Source: Okeania sp. SIO1I7
GTDB lineage: Bacteria; Cyanobacteriota; Cyanobacteriia; Cyanobacteriales; Microcoleaceae
Assembly (NCBI GenBank): GCA_010672585.1
Contig: JAAHGF010000013.1
Location: forward strand, 348,801-412,800
Direction: 5' to 3'
Length of the DNA: 64,000 nt
Below the pieces are notes generated by a model that saw nothing but the letters and a program-made list of their open reading frames with translations, made no database searches and was not told the origin of the DNA. The translations under genes were made by a program, and so were the position numbers. This document shows positions 18,558 to 27,572 of the stretch, piece after piece (the stretch's first letter is position 1; every line of letters begins with the position of its first letter).

Positions 18558-18675
18558 AATTATCAAAAAATTTCAGAATTATATTTCATTTTAGCTATTT
18601 ACGACCTTTCTCAATCATCAAATTTGAGTGATTTAATTTGAGAGATTTATTGGTATTTTTGAATAGCGGATATTA

Positions 18676-18748
18676 ATTAGGAGTCAGGAGTCAGGAGTTA
18701 GGAGTCAGGAGTCGGGAGCAGGAAGTTAGGAGTTAGGAGTCGGGAATT
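18676..18748. repeat. Heptanucleotide tandem repeat
   Basis: About ten imperfect units of GGAGTCA / GGAGTTA in a row, upstream of apcD. Such 7-nt tandem repeats (STRR type) are a known feature of filamentous cyanobacterial genomes. Confidence 0.7.
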
Positions 18749-18901
18749 TAGAAAAGTAGAAAAGAATTTTTATTACCTTTAATTAATGACTAAAATGATT
18801 TTGCTAATTAATGATTTTTAATAAAAAATTATCGGCGATCTGAAATAATTAATCTTGGCAATTGACATCCTCTCCGTGCTTAAGCGACGGAGATTCCCAC
18901 A

Positions 18902-19285
18902 TCACTGTGAGACTTTCCTCTTTCGTCGAGTCAACTTACTTGCCTGAGTTTCCTCAAGCAAGCAGAGGTCGTTCTCTCCGGAGGCGTGACTTTCCCTGTG
19001 CCCCAGGGTAGTTGATAATTGTTTTAGTCCTGCTTGGAGGATATTAATTGCAGCATTTGCCTCCTACGGAGGAGCTACGCTAACGTCCCTATCTGCTTCA
19101 TAACCACAATGTGGACATTGATGAGTTCTGGTGCTGAGAGTTTTGACAACAGTTTCACCACAGTTAGAACAGTTTTGAGATGTATAAGCAGGTTCTACTG
19201 CAATTACAGGTATCCCATAAATACTGCCAAAATATTCTAACCATTCTCTAAATCTGTACCATGCTGCATCTGCTATTGATTTTGC
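18902..19285 (-). pseudogene. tnpB: tnpB remnant (C-terminal third) interrupted by a 24-nt palindromic insert
   Basis: Reverse-strand translation gives AWYRFREWLEYFGSIYGIPV, then a zinc ribbon with two CxxC pairs (CSNCG, CPHCG) and ADRD. A 24-nt insert with an in-frame TAG follows, then ANAAINILQAGLKQ and a typical tail (GHRESHASGENDLCLLEE). Removing 19061-19084 restores ADRDANAAINIL, the RuvC III motif of TnpB. The N-terminal two thirds are missing. A hairpin typical of IS605 ends lies just downstream at about 18868-18895 (CTCCGTGCTTAAGCGACGGAG). The element is dead by truncation. Confidence 0.85.
19061..19084. repeat. 24-nt small dispersed repeat inside tnpB remnant
   Basis: The insert has a palindromic core (CTCCTACGGAGGAG) followed by CTACGCTAAC. 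A related core, CCTCCTATCGGAGG, is inside R3 at about 7041. It fits the class of very small mobile repeats known from filamentous cyanobacteria. Confidence 0.6.
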
Positions 19286-19478
19286 GTTTCTTTACGATCA
19301 AATTATACCAGACAAATAAAGTACTTGCCAGCTCTAATTAACCGTTCTACTAAACTTACCCAAACTTACCCAAAATGGTATTTTGAGCTTTGGAGCTAGC
19401 TTCCTGTTTCACTGAAGACCACTGACCGCAGTCTGTAACTTATCTTCTCCACAGGCTTAAAATCGGCGGAAACTCCAC

Positions 19479-20558
19479 CTACTGATGCACATAGTTTTCC
19501 AAGTTGACAGCAGCATTAAAGTCTCTGTCTACATGAAATCCGCAGTTGCCACATTCGTAAGTTCTTGCACTCAATGGCATTTTCTGTTGATACCCACAGT
19601 GAGAACATATTTGAGAACTTGGGTAAAATCTATCTGCTATCACTAGCTTGCTTCCATACCACTCGCACTTGTATGTTAGCTGACGCTTAAACTCATAAAA
19701 ACCACAGTCTGCTATAGCACTTGCCAGCTTGTGGTTTTTGAGCATTCCACTTACATTTAAGTCTTCTATCACTATGGTGCTGTGGTTTTTAGCTAACCAT
19801 GTTGTGAGTTTATGTAATGCGTCTGCTCTGATGTCAGCTACTTTTTTGTGCGCCTTGGCTAGTTTTTTTACTCCTTTCCTTCTGTTTTTGGAACCAGGAT
19901 CTTTTTTGTTAACACGGCGCTGATAACGAGCTAGTCTCTTTTTGGCTTGCTTATAGGCTTTAACGTTAGCAAATCGGCTTCCATCACTACAAGTTGCTAG
20001 AGCATTTATACCTACATCCACACCGATAATATCTCGTTCTTTTGTAGTAGGGTTGGGTTGATAATCATATTTAAAACTAATGTACCAATCACCTGCGCGT
20101 TTGGATATTCTCACATTTTTTACTGGTACAGATGGTAAGATTTCATAAGTTTTTACTATTCCTATTCTTGGTAGTTTTATATAGTTTCCTTGAATAATTT
20201 TGATACTTCCTTCTAAATAGAAACTATCTTTTTTTCCTTTTTTCTTGAATTTAGGAAATCCGCGCTTGGGAATAGTTAAAAAATTTTTAAACGCTCTGTC
20301 TAAATCTCTTAATGCCTGTTGAGGTGCACATTTTGATACTTCATAATACCAGGGATTTTGACTTTTAACTTCAGCAACCAAACGTTTATGTAAGGTAACT
20401 GCACTAGGTCGTTTTTTCGTTAATTCATATTCAGTAATACAAGTAGTTAATCCCCAATTATAAGCATGACGAGCCACACCTGCGTGTTTGGCAAGTATTG
20501 TTTTTTGGTAATTGTTAACTTTTAACTTGGTCTTGATTGATTGCATTTGAACACGCAC
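19479..20558 (-). CDS. tnpB: IS200/IS605-type TnpB, apparently intact, no TnpA partner
   Basis: A 359-residue RNA-guided nuclease of the TnpB family, the ancestor group of Cas12. The RuvC residues are all visible: Asp181 (IIGVDVGINALATC), Glu265 (IVIEDLNVSG) and Asp346 or Asp344 (VDRDFNAAVN). The zinc ribbon has Cys318/321/336/339. The N-terminal part carries HAGVARHAYNWGL and KFKKKGKKDSFYLEG. No tnpA lies beside it, so the element would need a transposase in trans. The guide RNA of such elements usually overlaps the 3' end of tnpB, here about 19390-19500. It is related to the tnpB at 24903. Confidence 0.88.
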   Translation of the reverse strand: MRVQMQSIKTKLKVNNYQKTILAKHAGVARHAYNWGLTTCITEYELTKKRPSAVTLHKRLVAEVKSQNPWYYEVSKCAPQQALRDLDRAFKNFLTIPKRGFPKFKKKGKKDSFYLEGSIKIIQGNYIKLPRIGIVKTYEILPSVPVKNVRISKRAGDWYISFKYDYQPNPTTKERDIIGVDVGINALATCSDGSRFANVKAYKQAKKRLARYQRRVNKKDPGSKNRRKGVKKLAKAHKKVADIRADALHKLTTWLAKNHSTIVIEDLNVSGMLKNHKLASAIADCGFYEFKRQLTYKCEWYGSKLVIADRFYPSSQICSHCGYQQKMPLSARTYECGNCGFHVDRDFNAAVNLENYVHQ

Positions 20559-20671
20559 ACCATGAAAAAAAGTCTTTGATTATGTTAGGATAATTTTATA
20601 TGTATGATAGCAGATAATCAGCAGTTATTCAATCTTTCTTAACATTTGTCCAACTTTGTCCAATTATTGGG

Positions 20672-20728
20672 CTTCAGTAGTTAGCCCCTAAAAGGGGGAG
20701 GCTTTAAACCCAATTTTCCGGTAAAAGT
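20672..20728. repeat. Partial R7 repeat
   Basis: Contains TAGCCCCTAAAAGGGGGAGG, then CTTTAAACCC and TTTTCCGGTAAAA, the right half of R7. It lies just upstream of the rlmD start and could affect its leader. Confidence 0.5.
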
Positions 20729-20753
20729 AATATTATTCTTAGGTAATGAATGA

Positions 20754-22241
20754 GTGAATATCAATAATCAAAACTTGGCTACACTACCTTGTCAACAAGG
20801 TCAACTTCTGGAAATAACCATCACAGACCTAACAGATAGTGGTGATGGAGTAGGTCGCTACGGTCAAAAAGTCATATTTGTGCCTGATACAGTTCCGGGC
20901 GATCGCCTACTTACTCGTCTAACAGTGGTCAAACCAAAGTATGCTTATGGGAAATTACACCAACTCCTAGAAACATCCAAATATCGCATAAAACCCTATT
21001 GTATAGTTGCAGACAAATGTGGTGGTTGTCAATGGCAGCATATTAGTTATGAATATCAACTCCAAGCGAAACAAAATCAAGTTATTCAAGCTTTAAAGAG
21101 AATAGGAGGGTTAACATTATCAGTAGTAGATCCAACTCTAGCATCTCCAGCAGCTTTTGGATATCGTAACAAGGCTACATATCCTTTAAGTATTTCTACT
21201 ACAGGTCAAGTTAAAGCTGGCTATTATCAAAAAGGTAGCCATAAAGTGATTAATCTAAATCAATGTCCTATCCAAGACCAACGTTTGAACCCTTTACTCA
21301 AAGAAGTAAAACAGGATATTACTAGGCAAGGCTGGAAAATATATGATGAACAAAAACATACAGGCATTGTACGCCACTTATCTTTGAGGATAGGTAACAA
21401 CACAGGAGAAATATTGTTGACTTTGGTTGTAAATGGAGAGGAGGAAAAAACAAAAGAATTATTGCCAGGTATCGAAGTTCAAGCACAAAAATGGCTAGAA
21501 GATTATTCTCGGTTAGTGGGTGTTTGTGTGAACTACAATTCCAAGGCAACAAATACTATTTTTGGTCAACAGACTGTTTGTATTGCTGGTCGGTTGTATC
21601 TGCAAGAAGAGTTTAGTGGTTTAAATTTTCAATTGACCCCCGATACTTTTTTCCAGGTAAATACAAAGACTGCTGAAAAATTAATAGAGGTAGTGATTCA
21701 AGAGTTGGCTTTGAATGGGTCGGAGATTATTATTGATGCTTATTGTGGAATTGGTACTTTCACTTTACCTCTAGCCAAATATTTGCAGCAGATTGGTGTT
21801 GATGATAACTACTCTATGGAAATAGCGGGTGAGGAGTTGTTACAAATGGGGGCTAGAAAGGGTCTGGTCGTTGGTATAGAAGTTCAACCAGTTTCTATAA
21901 AACAGGCTCAGTTTAATGCTGAAATTAATCACTTGACAAATGTAAGTTTTTCTGCTGGAAAAGTGGAAGATTTGCTGCCTCAGTTGGAGGTCAAGCCAGA
22001 TGTGGTTTTGTTAGACCCGCCGAGAAAAGGTTGCGATCGCTCTGTTTTAGAAACTCTTTTAGAAATTCTACCTGAACGTATAGTTTATATTAGTTGTAAA
22101 CCTGCTACTTTGGCTCGCGATCTGAAATTTCTATGTTCGACAGGTAAGTATGAGTTGAGTAAAGTACAACCTGCGGACTTTTTTCCTCAAACTGCTCATG
22201 TGGAATGTGCTGCATTTTTAGCAAGAAAAAAGTCAAAATAA
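20754..22241 (+). CDS. rlmD: 23S rRNA (uracil-C5)-methyltransferase, RlmD type
   Basis: A 495-residue enzyme that uses S-adenosylmethionine to methylate uracil C5 in 23S rRNA. It has an N-terminal TRAM RNA-binding domain (about 13-75; ITDLTDSGDGVGRYGQKVIF). Iron-sulfur cysteines 83, 89 and 92 lie in YCIVADKCGGC, with a fourth in NLNQCPIQ. The SAM-binding motif is IIIDAYCGIGTFTLP. DPPRKGCDRS and the catalytic ISCKPATLARDL segment complete the site. It starts with GTG behind an AGGT; a TTG a few codons later is an alternative. Some uncertainty remains between RlmD and a close paralogue acting on another U. Confidence 0.88.
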   Translation: MNINNQNLATLPCQQGQLLEITITDLTDSGDGVGRYGQKVIFVPDTVPGDRLLTRLTVVKPKYAYGKLHQLLETSKYRIKPYCIVADKCGGCQWQHISYEYQLQAKQNQVIQALKRIGGLTLSVVDPTLASPAAFGYRNKATYPLSISTTGQVKAGYYQKGSHKVINLNQCPIQDQRLNPLLKEVKQDITRQGWKIYDEQKHTGIVRHLSLRIGNNTGEILLTLVVNGEEEKTKELLPGIEVQAQKWLEDYSRLVGVCVNYNSKATNTIFGQQTVCIAGRLYLQEEFSGLNFQLTPDTFFQVNTKTAEKLIEVVIQELALNGSEIIIDAYCGIGTFTLPLAKYLQQIGVDDNYSMEIAGEELLQMGARKGLVVGIEVQPVSIKQAQFNAEINHLTNVSFSAGKVEDLLPQLEVKPDVVLLDPPRKGCDRSVLETLLEILPERIVYISCKPATLARDLKFLCSTGKYELSKVQPADFFPQTAHVECAAFLARKKSK

Positions 22242-22557
22242 GTAAAGTAGTTTTGGCAATTTTTCTGTAATCAACTCGCTTTCAACTGAATAAATATTGA
22301 TAGAAAGTGGGAATTAATTCAACAGTTGATGAAATCAACTGTTGAGATATTTTCTAGCAGAGGAAGCAAAATTTACAGAGATATTTTACTGATATTAATT
22401 ATATTAATCTACAGCACATTGAAAAACTAATAATTATGAAATTAGCTACAGCATTTATTTCTACTACAGACTATTTTGAAAGGGAAAAAACCAATCCCAT
22501 TCGCCATGAATATTTCGACGGTGAAATTTTCCCTATGTCTGATGGCAACGAAGAGTA

Positions 22558-22685
22558 TAGCAATGTGCGCTGGCATATTTACAAATTACAGTAACTGTCC
22601 AATAGCTAAAAGTCTGATATTATCGGCTTTTTATTCCCCCAGATGAGCTGTTGCCTTCCGGAGCTGTTGCCTGCGGACAGTGCTA
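22558..22685. mobile_element. MITE-like element R6, copy 2, inside the Uma2 gene
   Basis: Starts TAGCAATGTGCGCTGG and ends with GCTA after GCGGACAGT, flanked by TA. It carries CAGATGAGCTGTTGCCTTCC, as in copy 1. Excision with one TA gives GAAGAGTATAACCAT, which reads EEYNH in the Uma2 frame. Confidence 0.8.
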
Positions 22686-22795
22686 TATAACCATATTGCA
22701 TTAAATATAGTTAGTTTTTTACGTTTGAATTTACACGGAAGTGGATATAAAACATTTATTGCAGAGATGAAAGTTAAGAACGCTATTTCTGAATA

Positions 22796-22979
22796 GTGGT
22801 ACTTAGACATTTTTTGGCAGAAAAAATGCTTGAAAGTCAGTCTAGACAAAGGAGTTACGTCAACGCCCTAAAAATGGCTAAAATCCTTTATTATCAAGGG
22901 TTTATACCTTTTCGACGTGAAATTCCCTTCCTGTATATATTTGAGCCTATTTTCTGCTGCTATTTTGTGTAAGTCCCGA
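22796..22979. mobile_element. MITE-like element R5, copy 1, inside the Uma2 gene
   Basis: A 184-bp non-coding element with imperfect ends GTGGTACTTAGACA and TGTGTAAGTCCCGA, flanked by TA on both sides. It is about 80% alike to the copy at 30265-30454, including CTTTTTCGACGT-like and ATTTGAGCCTATTTTC segments. Confidence 0.7.
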
Positions 22980-23126
22980 TAGTTCGGATATTTTTTACTA
23001 ACCTGATGTGATGGTGACTTGTCTACCCGAAGAATACAGAAAAATATGACAAGAGTTATCCTTGTTTAATTATTGAAGTACTCTCCTCTTCCACCAAAGA
23101 AGTAAATCGGCGATAAAAACGCCTAA

Positions 23127-23313
23127 TATCATGTTCGGTTGAATACTTATAAATAACTGTTGTGAGTCATCAGGAGTCAGTCCTCAGGAGGGAAGAAAGG
23201 AGAAATACATAGAAAATATTGGAGAAAAGCATTGATAATTTCAGTATTTCTTTGGTACTGTCGCTACCCGGAGTCCTTAAATTTTATTATAACTGACCTG
23301 TCCGAACATGATA
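23127..23313. mobile_element. MITE-like element R2, copy 2, inside the Uma2 gene
   Basis: Ends TATCATGTTCGG and CGAACATGATA, flanked by TAA on both sides. Excision with one TAA joins CGCC-TAA-ATTACC and keeps the Uma2 frame (KRLNYQS). Confidence 0.8.
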
Positions 23314-23513
23314 TAAATTACCAAAGTTGAGCAAGTTTGCAAGAGTATATATTGATTTCTCAAACAGAAATAAAGGTAGAAATTTATCGTCCATTAGAAG
23401 CTGGTTGTTGGTTTAGAGAAAGTTTAGGAAAGGAAGATTGTTTAAAGTTGAATTCAGTGGGATTAACTTTCACAATTGCTAATATTTATGATGAAGTTTT
23501 GACTGGAGAATAA

Positions 23514-23857
23514 GGATTGTTATATAAAGAGGAATTATCAGTTATAGTTGCTAATGTGAAAAATTCGATCAAAGAGTATTAACTACACTTCCATATTGCA
23601 GTGTAGCTATAGAATTTTTTATAAAATTGAGAGAGTCTCTATCAACTTAATAATTAAAACCAGATTTCTCATATTATTTCACCACATAACTATAACAATC
23701 TCAACTAAATCATATCAGAATAATTAACTACTCTAGATTCGCGATTATAATTCTAGTAAATCTATAAAAATAATTGAATACGATCCGGAAAGCCACTCTC
23801 TAGAATGGGAAAATAGAATGTAATTAGGCTCACAATAGAGGCACAAAAACATTAAAA
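23514..23857. other. Intergenic, no feature seen
   Basis: AT-rich sequence between the broken Uma2 gene and the truncated repeat protein. I see no reading frame, RNA gene or complete repeat here. Confidence 0.4.
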
Positions 23858-24502
23858 ATGATTAACTTTCAACCACAGCCAATAGAAGCAAAATTAAGTA
23901 AATATCAATTCATGCAACCATATTTTCCTATCTACATAGTTTTAGATGAAAATCTGCCATCTTATCAGAATTTTGCTGCTTGGTTAGAAGCTAAAATTGT
24001 CATTCCTGATTTAACTACTCCTATTAATGAAACTTTGCCATTTTTGCTAGAAGCGTTGCAAATAACTTTGGAAACTGAAGGTAACCCTCAAAAAATTTAC
24101 CCTCTAATTGTAGAAAATATTGATTTATTAGAACCTCATTTAATATACATTTTACGCAAGTGGGCGAAGCAAGTTTTTCCTCACATTTGTCAAAATAGAG
24201 CAACTACAATTGCTAGCGCATTAGTAAACTTTGGTCGGATTATTTGGGCAGTACCAGATGGAGACTCTGATGTTAACTTAGAAATTGCTTTAGCTTGCTG
24301 CGAGTTAGCTTTGGAAGTATTTAATTTGAAGGATTTCCCCTATGAATGGGCAATAGTTAATAACAATCTAGCTGTAATTTATCAAACTCGCTGTTATGGA
24401 AATTCTACCCATAATCTAATTAAATCTTTTGAACATTATCTACAGGCAAAATTAGTATTTCCAGAGCAAAATCTACCTCGAAAATGGACTTATTTCAGTT
24501 AG
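23858..24502 (+). CDS. Probably truncated helical repeat protein (N-terminus of a TPR/CHAT-type protein)
   Basis: A 214-residue protein. The C-terminal part (about 140-210) contains FPYEWAIVNNNLAVIYQTR and YLQAKLVFPEQNLPRKW, spaced like the 40-residue TPR-like repeats of large cyanobacterial TPR-CHAT proteins. The first 130 residues resemble the helical N-terminal region that precedes such repeats. The stop codon lies immediately before an AT-rich TTAATAATTAA block, and no further repeat or CHAT domain follows. The gene is therefore likely cut short by a deletion or repeat insertion. I cannot say whether the short form is functional. Confidence 0.55.
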   Translation: MINFQPQPIEAKLSKYQFMQPYFPIYIVLDENLPSYQNFAAWLEAKIVIPDLTTPINETLPFLLEALQITLETEGNPQKIYPLIVENIDLLEPHLIYILRKWAKQVFPHICQNRATTIASALVNFGRIIWAVPDGDSDVNLEIALACCELALEVFNLKDFPYEWAIVNNNLAVIYQTRCYGNSTHNLIKSFEHYLQAKLVFPEQNLPRKWTYFS

Positions 24503-24558
24503 TATTATTCAACAATTAATAATTAATAATTAATAATTAATAATTAATAATTAACAAA
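24503..24558. repeat. TTAATAATTAA block
   Basis: About seven units of the 7- to 8-nt pattern TTAATAA. It has stop codons in all frames on both strands and joins the truncated repeat protein gene to the truncated TRAP protein gene. Confidence 0.65.
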
Positions 24559-24841
24559 TACATCTCCTTGAAAAGAAGAGGATTGACTCAAATTCTGCTG
24601 TTGGGCATTCAAGCCAAAGGGAGCACAGGTGCCAAAGGCTAGGGCTGGATTTTTGCCAACGTAATAGGAACTAGAAGTATGACCACATTCTACAGTACCC
24701 TTTTGGACAGCATCCAGAACTTCTAAACCTCCCACTATTTCACCTGTAGATGTAGAAGAGGGGGAAATTTATCCTGCAAAATAGGTGGTAATAGTAAATT
24801 TCCCATTGGTCAAAGCTGCGACGCGATCGCACACTGTTTGT

Positions 24842-26104
24842 GCCGTTCTTAGAAACCTACGATTATCTATATAAATCTATGATTTTCTATAAATAATCTG
24901 TTCTATTCTTGCTTCAATCTGGCAACGTCGGCGTTATCCAGTCCACAAGCTGTCACGGCCGAACTGACCGCCATAGCTAAATTTAACGCTGCATTCAAGT
25001 CTCGTTCGCATCTAAAATTGCAGCATTCGCAATTGAAAACACGCTCTGATAACAACAAAGACTTTTTGACTGTTCCACAGTTAGAACAGGTTTTAGAACT
25101 GGGAAACCATCTATCAACGATGATTAACTCAGAACCATATAACTCACACTTGTACTCTAACTGCCTACGAAACTCATAAAAACCCATGTCAGCAACAGCC
25201 TTAGCTAGCTTATGATTTGACATCATACCTGATACATTAAGGTCTTCTATTACTATCTGGCTGTGGTTTTTAGCCAAGTAAGTAGTAAGTTTATGCAACG
25301 TATCTTTTCTGATATTAGCTATTCTATTATGCAACGCCGCTATTTTTAGCTGTGCTTTTTTCCAGTTCTTGGAAAACTTAGTTTTATGTCTGCTTAGGTA
25401 TTGTAATCGTGATAGTTTGGATTCTAAATTTTTGTAAGGTTTAGCACTATCGAATACTTCCCCTGTTGACAATGTTGCTAAAGTTTTTACTCCTAGATCA
25501 ACACCAACTACATCTACAGACTTTTCAGTAATTTGAGGTATGGCTTCTATCTTGAAACTAACAAACCATTTATCTGCTGTTTTGCTAATAGTTACACACT
25601 TAGGAGTAACATTACCTGGCAGTATTTCATAAGTTTTAATCCATCCAATTCTTGGTAATTTAATCTGATTAAAACCTACTGATATTGAACCATCTAAAGT
25701 GAAACTATCGTCTCTACCTTTTTTCTTAAATTTAGGTTGTCCTGAGACTTTACTAAAGCAACACTTCCAAGCCTCTGACAAATATCTCAAAGCATATTGA
25801 GGGGCGCACTTAGAAACTTCATAATACCAATAGTTATTAGGTTTAACCATTGCTACTAATAGTTTATGCAAATCAATAGCAGTAGGAAATTTAAGTTTAC
25901 CTGAAGGATTACTGGAATTGTGATTAAGGATGTTCCTAGTTAGCCATAATCCCCAATTGTAAGCATGACGAGCTACACCAGCGTGTTTAGCCAGTAAAGT
26001 CTTTTGCCGATTGTTAGGGTGTAACTCAGTTTTGAATCCAAGTAGCATAAACAGATAATCCTAGATTTTAATAGATAATACCAGATTTTAGCCAACAGTT
26101 ACAA
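24842..26104 (-). mobile_element. IS200/IS605-type element with solo tnpB, exact boundaries
   Basis: A 1263-bp element. Removing it joins TGGGGC to ACAAACAG and restores the TRAP protein frame FGGAQTVCDR, as in the paralogues. No target duplication is present, as expected for IS200/IS605 elements. AT-rich ends flank tnpB, and the region after the tnpB stop (24842-24902) probably holds the guide RNA end. Confidence 0.85.
24903..26048 (-). CDS. tnpB: IS200/IS605-type TnpB inside the TRAP gene
   Basis: A 381-residue TnpB nuclease. The RuvC residues are Asp184 (VVGVDLGVKTLATLS), Glu268 (IVIEDLNVSGM) and Asp350 (ERDLNAALN). The zinc ribbon is CSNCG at 321-324 with cysteines 340-343. N-terminal HAGVARHAYNWGL and VIEDLNVSGMMSNHKLA show it is a cousin of the tnpB at 19479, with about half of the residues identical by eye. 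It looks intact. TnpB cuts the empty donor site under guide-RNA direction and so favours retention of the element. No tnpA is present. Confidence 0.88.
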   Translation of the reverse strand: MLLGFKTELHPNNRQKTLLAKHAGVARHAYNWGLWLTRNILNHNSSNPSGKLKFPTAIDLHKLLVAMVKPNNYWYYEVSKCAPQYALRYLSEAWKCCFSKVSGQPKFKKKGRDDSFTLDGSISVGFNQIKLPRIGWIKTYEILPGNVTPKCVTISKTADKWFVSFKIEAIPQITEKSVDVVGVDLGVKTLATLSTGEVFDSAKPYKNLESKLSRLQYLSRHKTKFSKNWKKAQLKIAALHNRIANIRKDTLHKLTTYLAKNHSQIVIEDLNVSGMMSNHKLAKAVADMGFYEFRRQLEYKCELYGSELIIVDRWFPSSKTCSNCGTVKKSLLLSERVFNCECCNFRCERDLNAALNLAMAVSSAVTACGLDNADVARLKQE

Positions 26105-26273
26105 GCCCCACCAAACAAAGTATCCAGAGATTTCGGCCAACTCGTCGTCATTCTCCATCTAATTTGTTCGGATGTGTTTTGACTTAAAGCGGGCAAAGCA
26201 ACTGCACTTGTAGCAGCAACAGTAGCATAACTAATTAGGTTTCGACGTTTCATTTTTATTTATGTGTTATTGC

Positions 26274-26303
26274 AGGGAATAGGGAATAGGGAATAGGGAA
26301 TAG
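26274..26303. repeat. Heptamer tandem repeat between TRAP genes
   Basis: Units of GGGAATA, four to five in a row, just upstream of the disrupted TRAP gene. The same heptamer block precedes the second and third genes of the array (27573-27630 and 28789-28842). Confidence 0.7.
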
Positions 26304-26442
26304 TGGGAAAAACACTTCCGTTGTCTAAAATTCATCATCAGTAATTGTCAAGAGCCAATTCTTTCTTAACTATAATTTATTTATAGCAACTGCTAGAGTA
26401 GTTAAGACATTCTCGCTCCTCTGAAATTTAGTCAGTGGAGGG

Positions 26443-26475
26443 AATTCTAAATTCTAAATTCTAAATTCTAAATTC
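26443..26475. repeat. Heptamer tandem repeat at the 3' end of a TRAP gene
   Basis: Units of AATTCTA abut the stop codon of the gene at 26474. Comparable blocks end the next genes at 27654-27687 (AATTCTC) and 28867-28900 (AATTCAG/AATTCTA). Confidence 0.7.
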
Positions 26476-27559
26476 AATTTAGCTGGTTATTGAACGAAAA
26501 CTGAGCAAAACTTAACTCATTAAGTTTATTCCAATTAAAAACTTGCTCTCGAAATTTTTTCCACTGTTGATAAACCTCCTTAAAACTCCCATTTTTACTA
26601 GCATTTTCCTCATAAATCTCAAAAGCAGCTTTCTGAGCAGCTTTCATAATTTCTGGGGTAAAAGCCCTCAATTGAACACCTTTTTCAATCAATCTTGGCA
26701 ACGCTTCACCATTCAAAACATCATATTGAGCCAACATATTCAAATTAACTTCATAAGCAGCAGTCTGAAAAATTTCTTGATATTCTTTTGGTAACTGATT
26801 CCAAGCACCCAAATTAACTAATACATCTAAAGTCAGACCAGGTTCCCACCAGCCAGGATAATAATAATATTTTGCAGCCTTATATAAACCCAATTTCTCA
26901 TCATCATAAGGCCCAGTAAATTCAGCCGCATCTATAGCTCCTCTTTCTAAAGCTAAATAAACTTCTCCACCAGGTAACACCTGCACATTTACTCCCAATT
27001 TACTCATCACATCTCCTCCCAAACCAGGAATACGCATCTTTAAACCATTGAGGTCAGCCAAACTATTAATTTCCTGCCTAAACCAACCACCCATTTGTGC
27101 CCCTATACCACCCGCAGGGAAGTTAATCACGTTAAAATCAGTATAAACTTTTTGCATTGCTTCTAGACCACCACCATGATATAGCCAGGCATTCTGTTGT
27201 TGGGTAGTAAAACCAAATGGAACAGTAGTCGCAAACACAAGGGTAGGATTTTTGCCTTTATAGTAAAAGCTACTTGTATGACCACATTCTACAGTACCTT
27301 GTTGTACGGCATCTAAAACTTCCAATCCTCCGACTATTTCACCAGCTTGATAGGGAGTAATAGTAAATCTGCCATTGGTCAAAGCTGCTACGCGATCGCA
27401 AATCCTCTGCGCTCCACCAAACAAAGTATCCAGAGATTTCGGCCAACTTGTCGTCATTCTCCATTTTATCTGTTGGGGTTCAGTTTGACTCAATGCAGGT
27501 AAAGCAACAGCACTTGTAGCAGCAACAGTAGCATAACTGATTAGGTTTCGACGTTTCAT
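26474..27559 (-). CDS. TRAP transporter solute-binding protein (TakP/DctP type), copy 3
   Basis: A 361-residue periplasmic binding protein. It has an N-terminal twin-arginine-like signal ([20 protein letters not shown], cleaved near ALS). The body has the family marks [57 protein letters not shown] and [10 protein letters not shown]. Proteins of this branch bind monocarboxylate or alpha-keto acids such as pyruvate or 2-oxobutyrate and deliver them to a DctQ/DctM sodium-driven permease. No permease genes are in the window. It is about 85% alike to its neighbour at 27686. The 7-nt repeat blocks on both sides point to tandem duplication. Confidence 0.9.
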   Translation of the reverse strand: MKRRNLISYATVAATSAVALPALSQTEPQQIKWRMTTSWPKSLDTLFGGAQRICDRVAALTNGRFTITPYQAGEIVGGLEVLDAVQQGTVECGHTSSFYYKGKNPTLVFATTVPFGFTTQQQNAWLYHGGGLEAMQKVYTDFNVINFPAGGIGAQMGGWFRQEINSLADLNGLKMRIPGLGGDVMSKLGVNVQVLPGGEVYLALERGAIDAAEFTGPYDDEKLGLYKAAKYYYYPGWWEPGLTLDVLVNLGAWNQLPKEYQEIFQTAAYEVNLNMLAQYDVLNGEALPRLIEKGVQLRAFTPEIMKAAQKAAFEIYEENASKNGSFKEVYQQWKKFREQVFNWNKLNELSFAQFSFNNQLN

Positions 27560-27572
27560 TATTTATTATAGT

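Larger units (their letters stand above)
22436..23513 (+). pseudogene. Uma2-family nuclease-like gene cut by three MITE insertions
   Basis: The coding sequence is present in four pieces: 22436-22557 (DYFEREKTNPIRHEYFDGE), 22686-22795 (NHIALNIVSFLRLNLHGSGY, EMKVKNAISE), about 22985-23126 (PDVMVTCLPEEYRK, YPCLIIEVLSSSTKEVNRR) and 23314-23513 (LQEYILISQTEIKVEIYRP to the end). Together they form a full Uma2 (DUF820) protein, a PD-(D/E)XK-fold family abundant in cyanobacteria. The gaps are filled by R6, R5 and R2. Removing R6 and R2 with one copy of their target duplications restores the frame exactly. Removing R5 leaves a shift of one base. Additional stop codons (for example TAA at 23082 and TGA in the last piece) show later decay. 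Confidence 0.85.
24559..26253 (-). pseudogene. Fourth TRAP solute-binding protein gene, disrupted by a tnpB element
   Basis: The N-terminal 51 codons (26253-26105; [20 protein letters not shown], then [12 protein letters not shown]) and a middle piece (24841-24559; [46 protein letters not shown]) are nearly identical to the intact neighbours. They are separated by a tnpB element at 24842-26104. The middle piece also carries a roughly 27-nt insert with a TAA between YFAG and GEIVGG. It loses homology after NAQQQN, so the last two thirds of the gene are gone. Confidence 0.88.
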
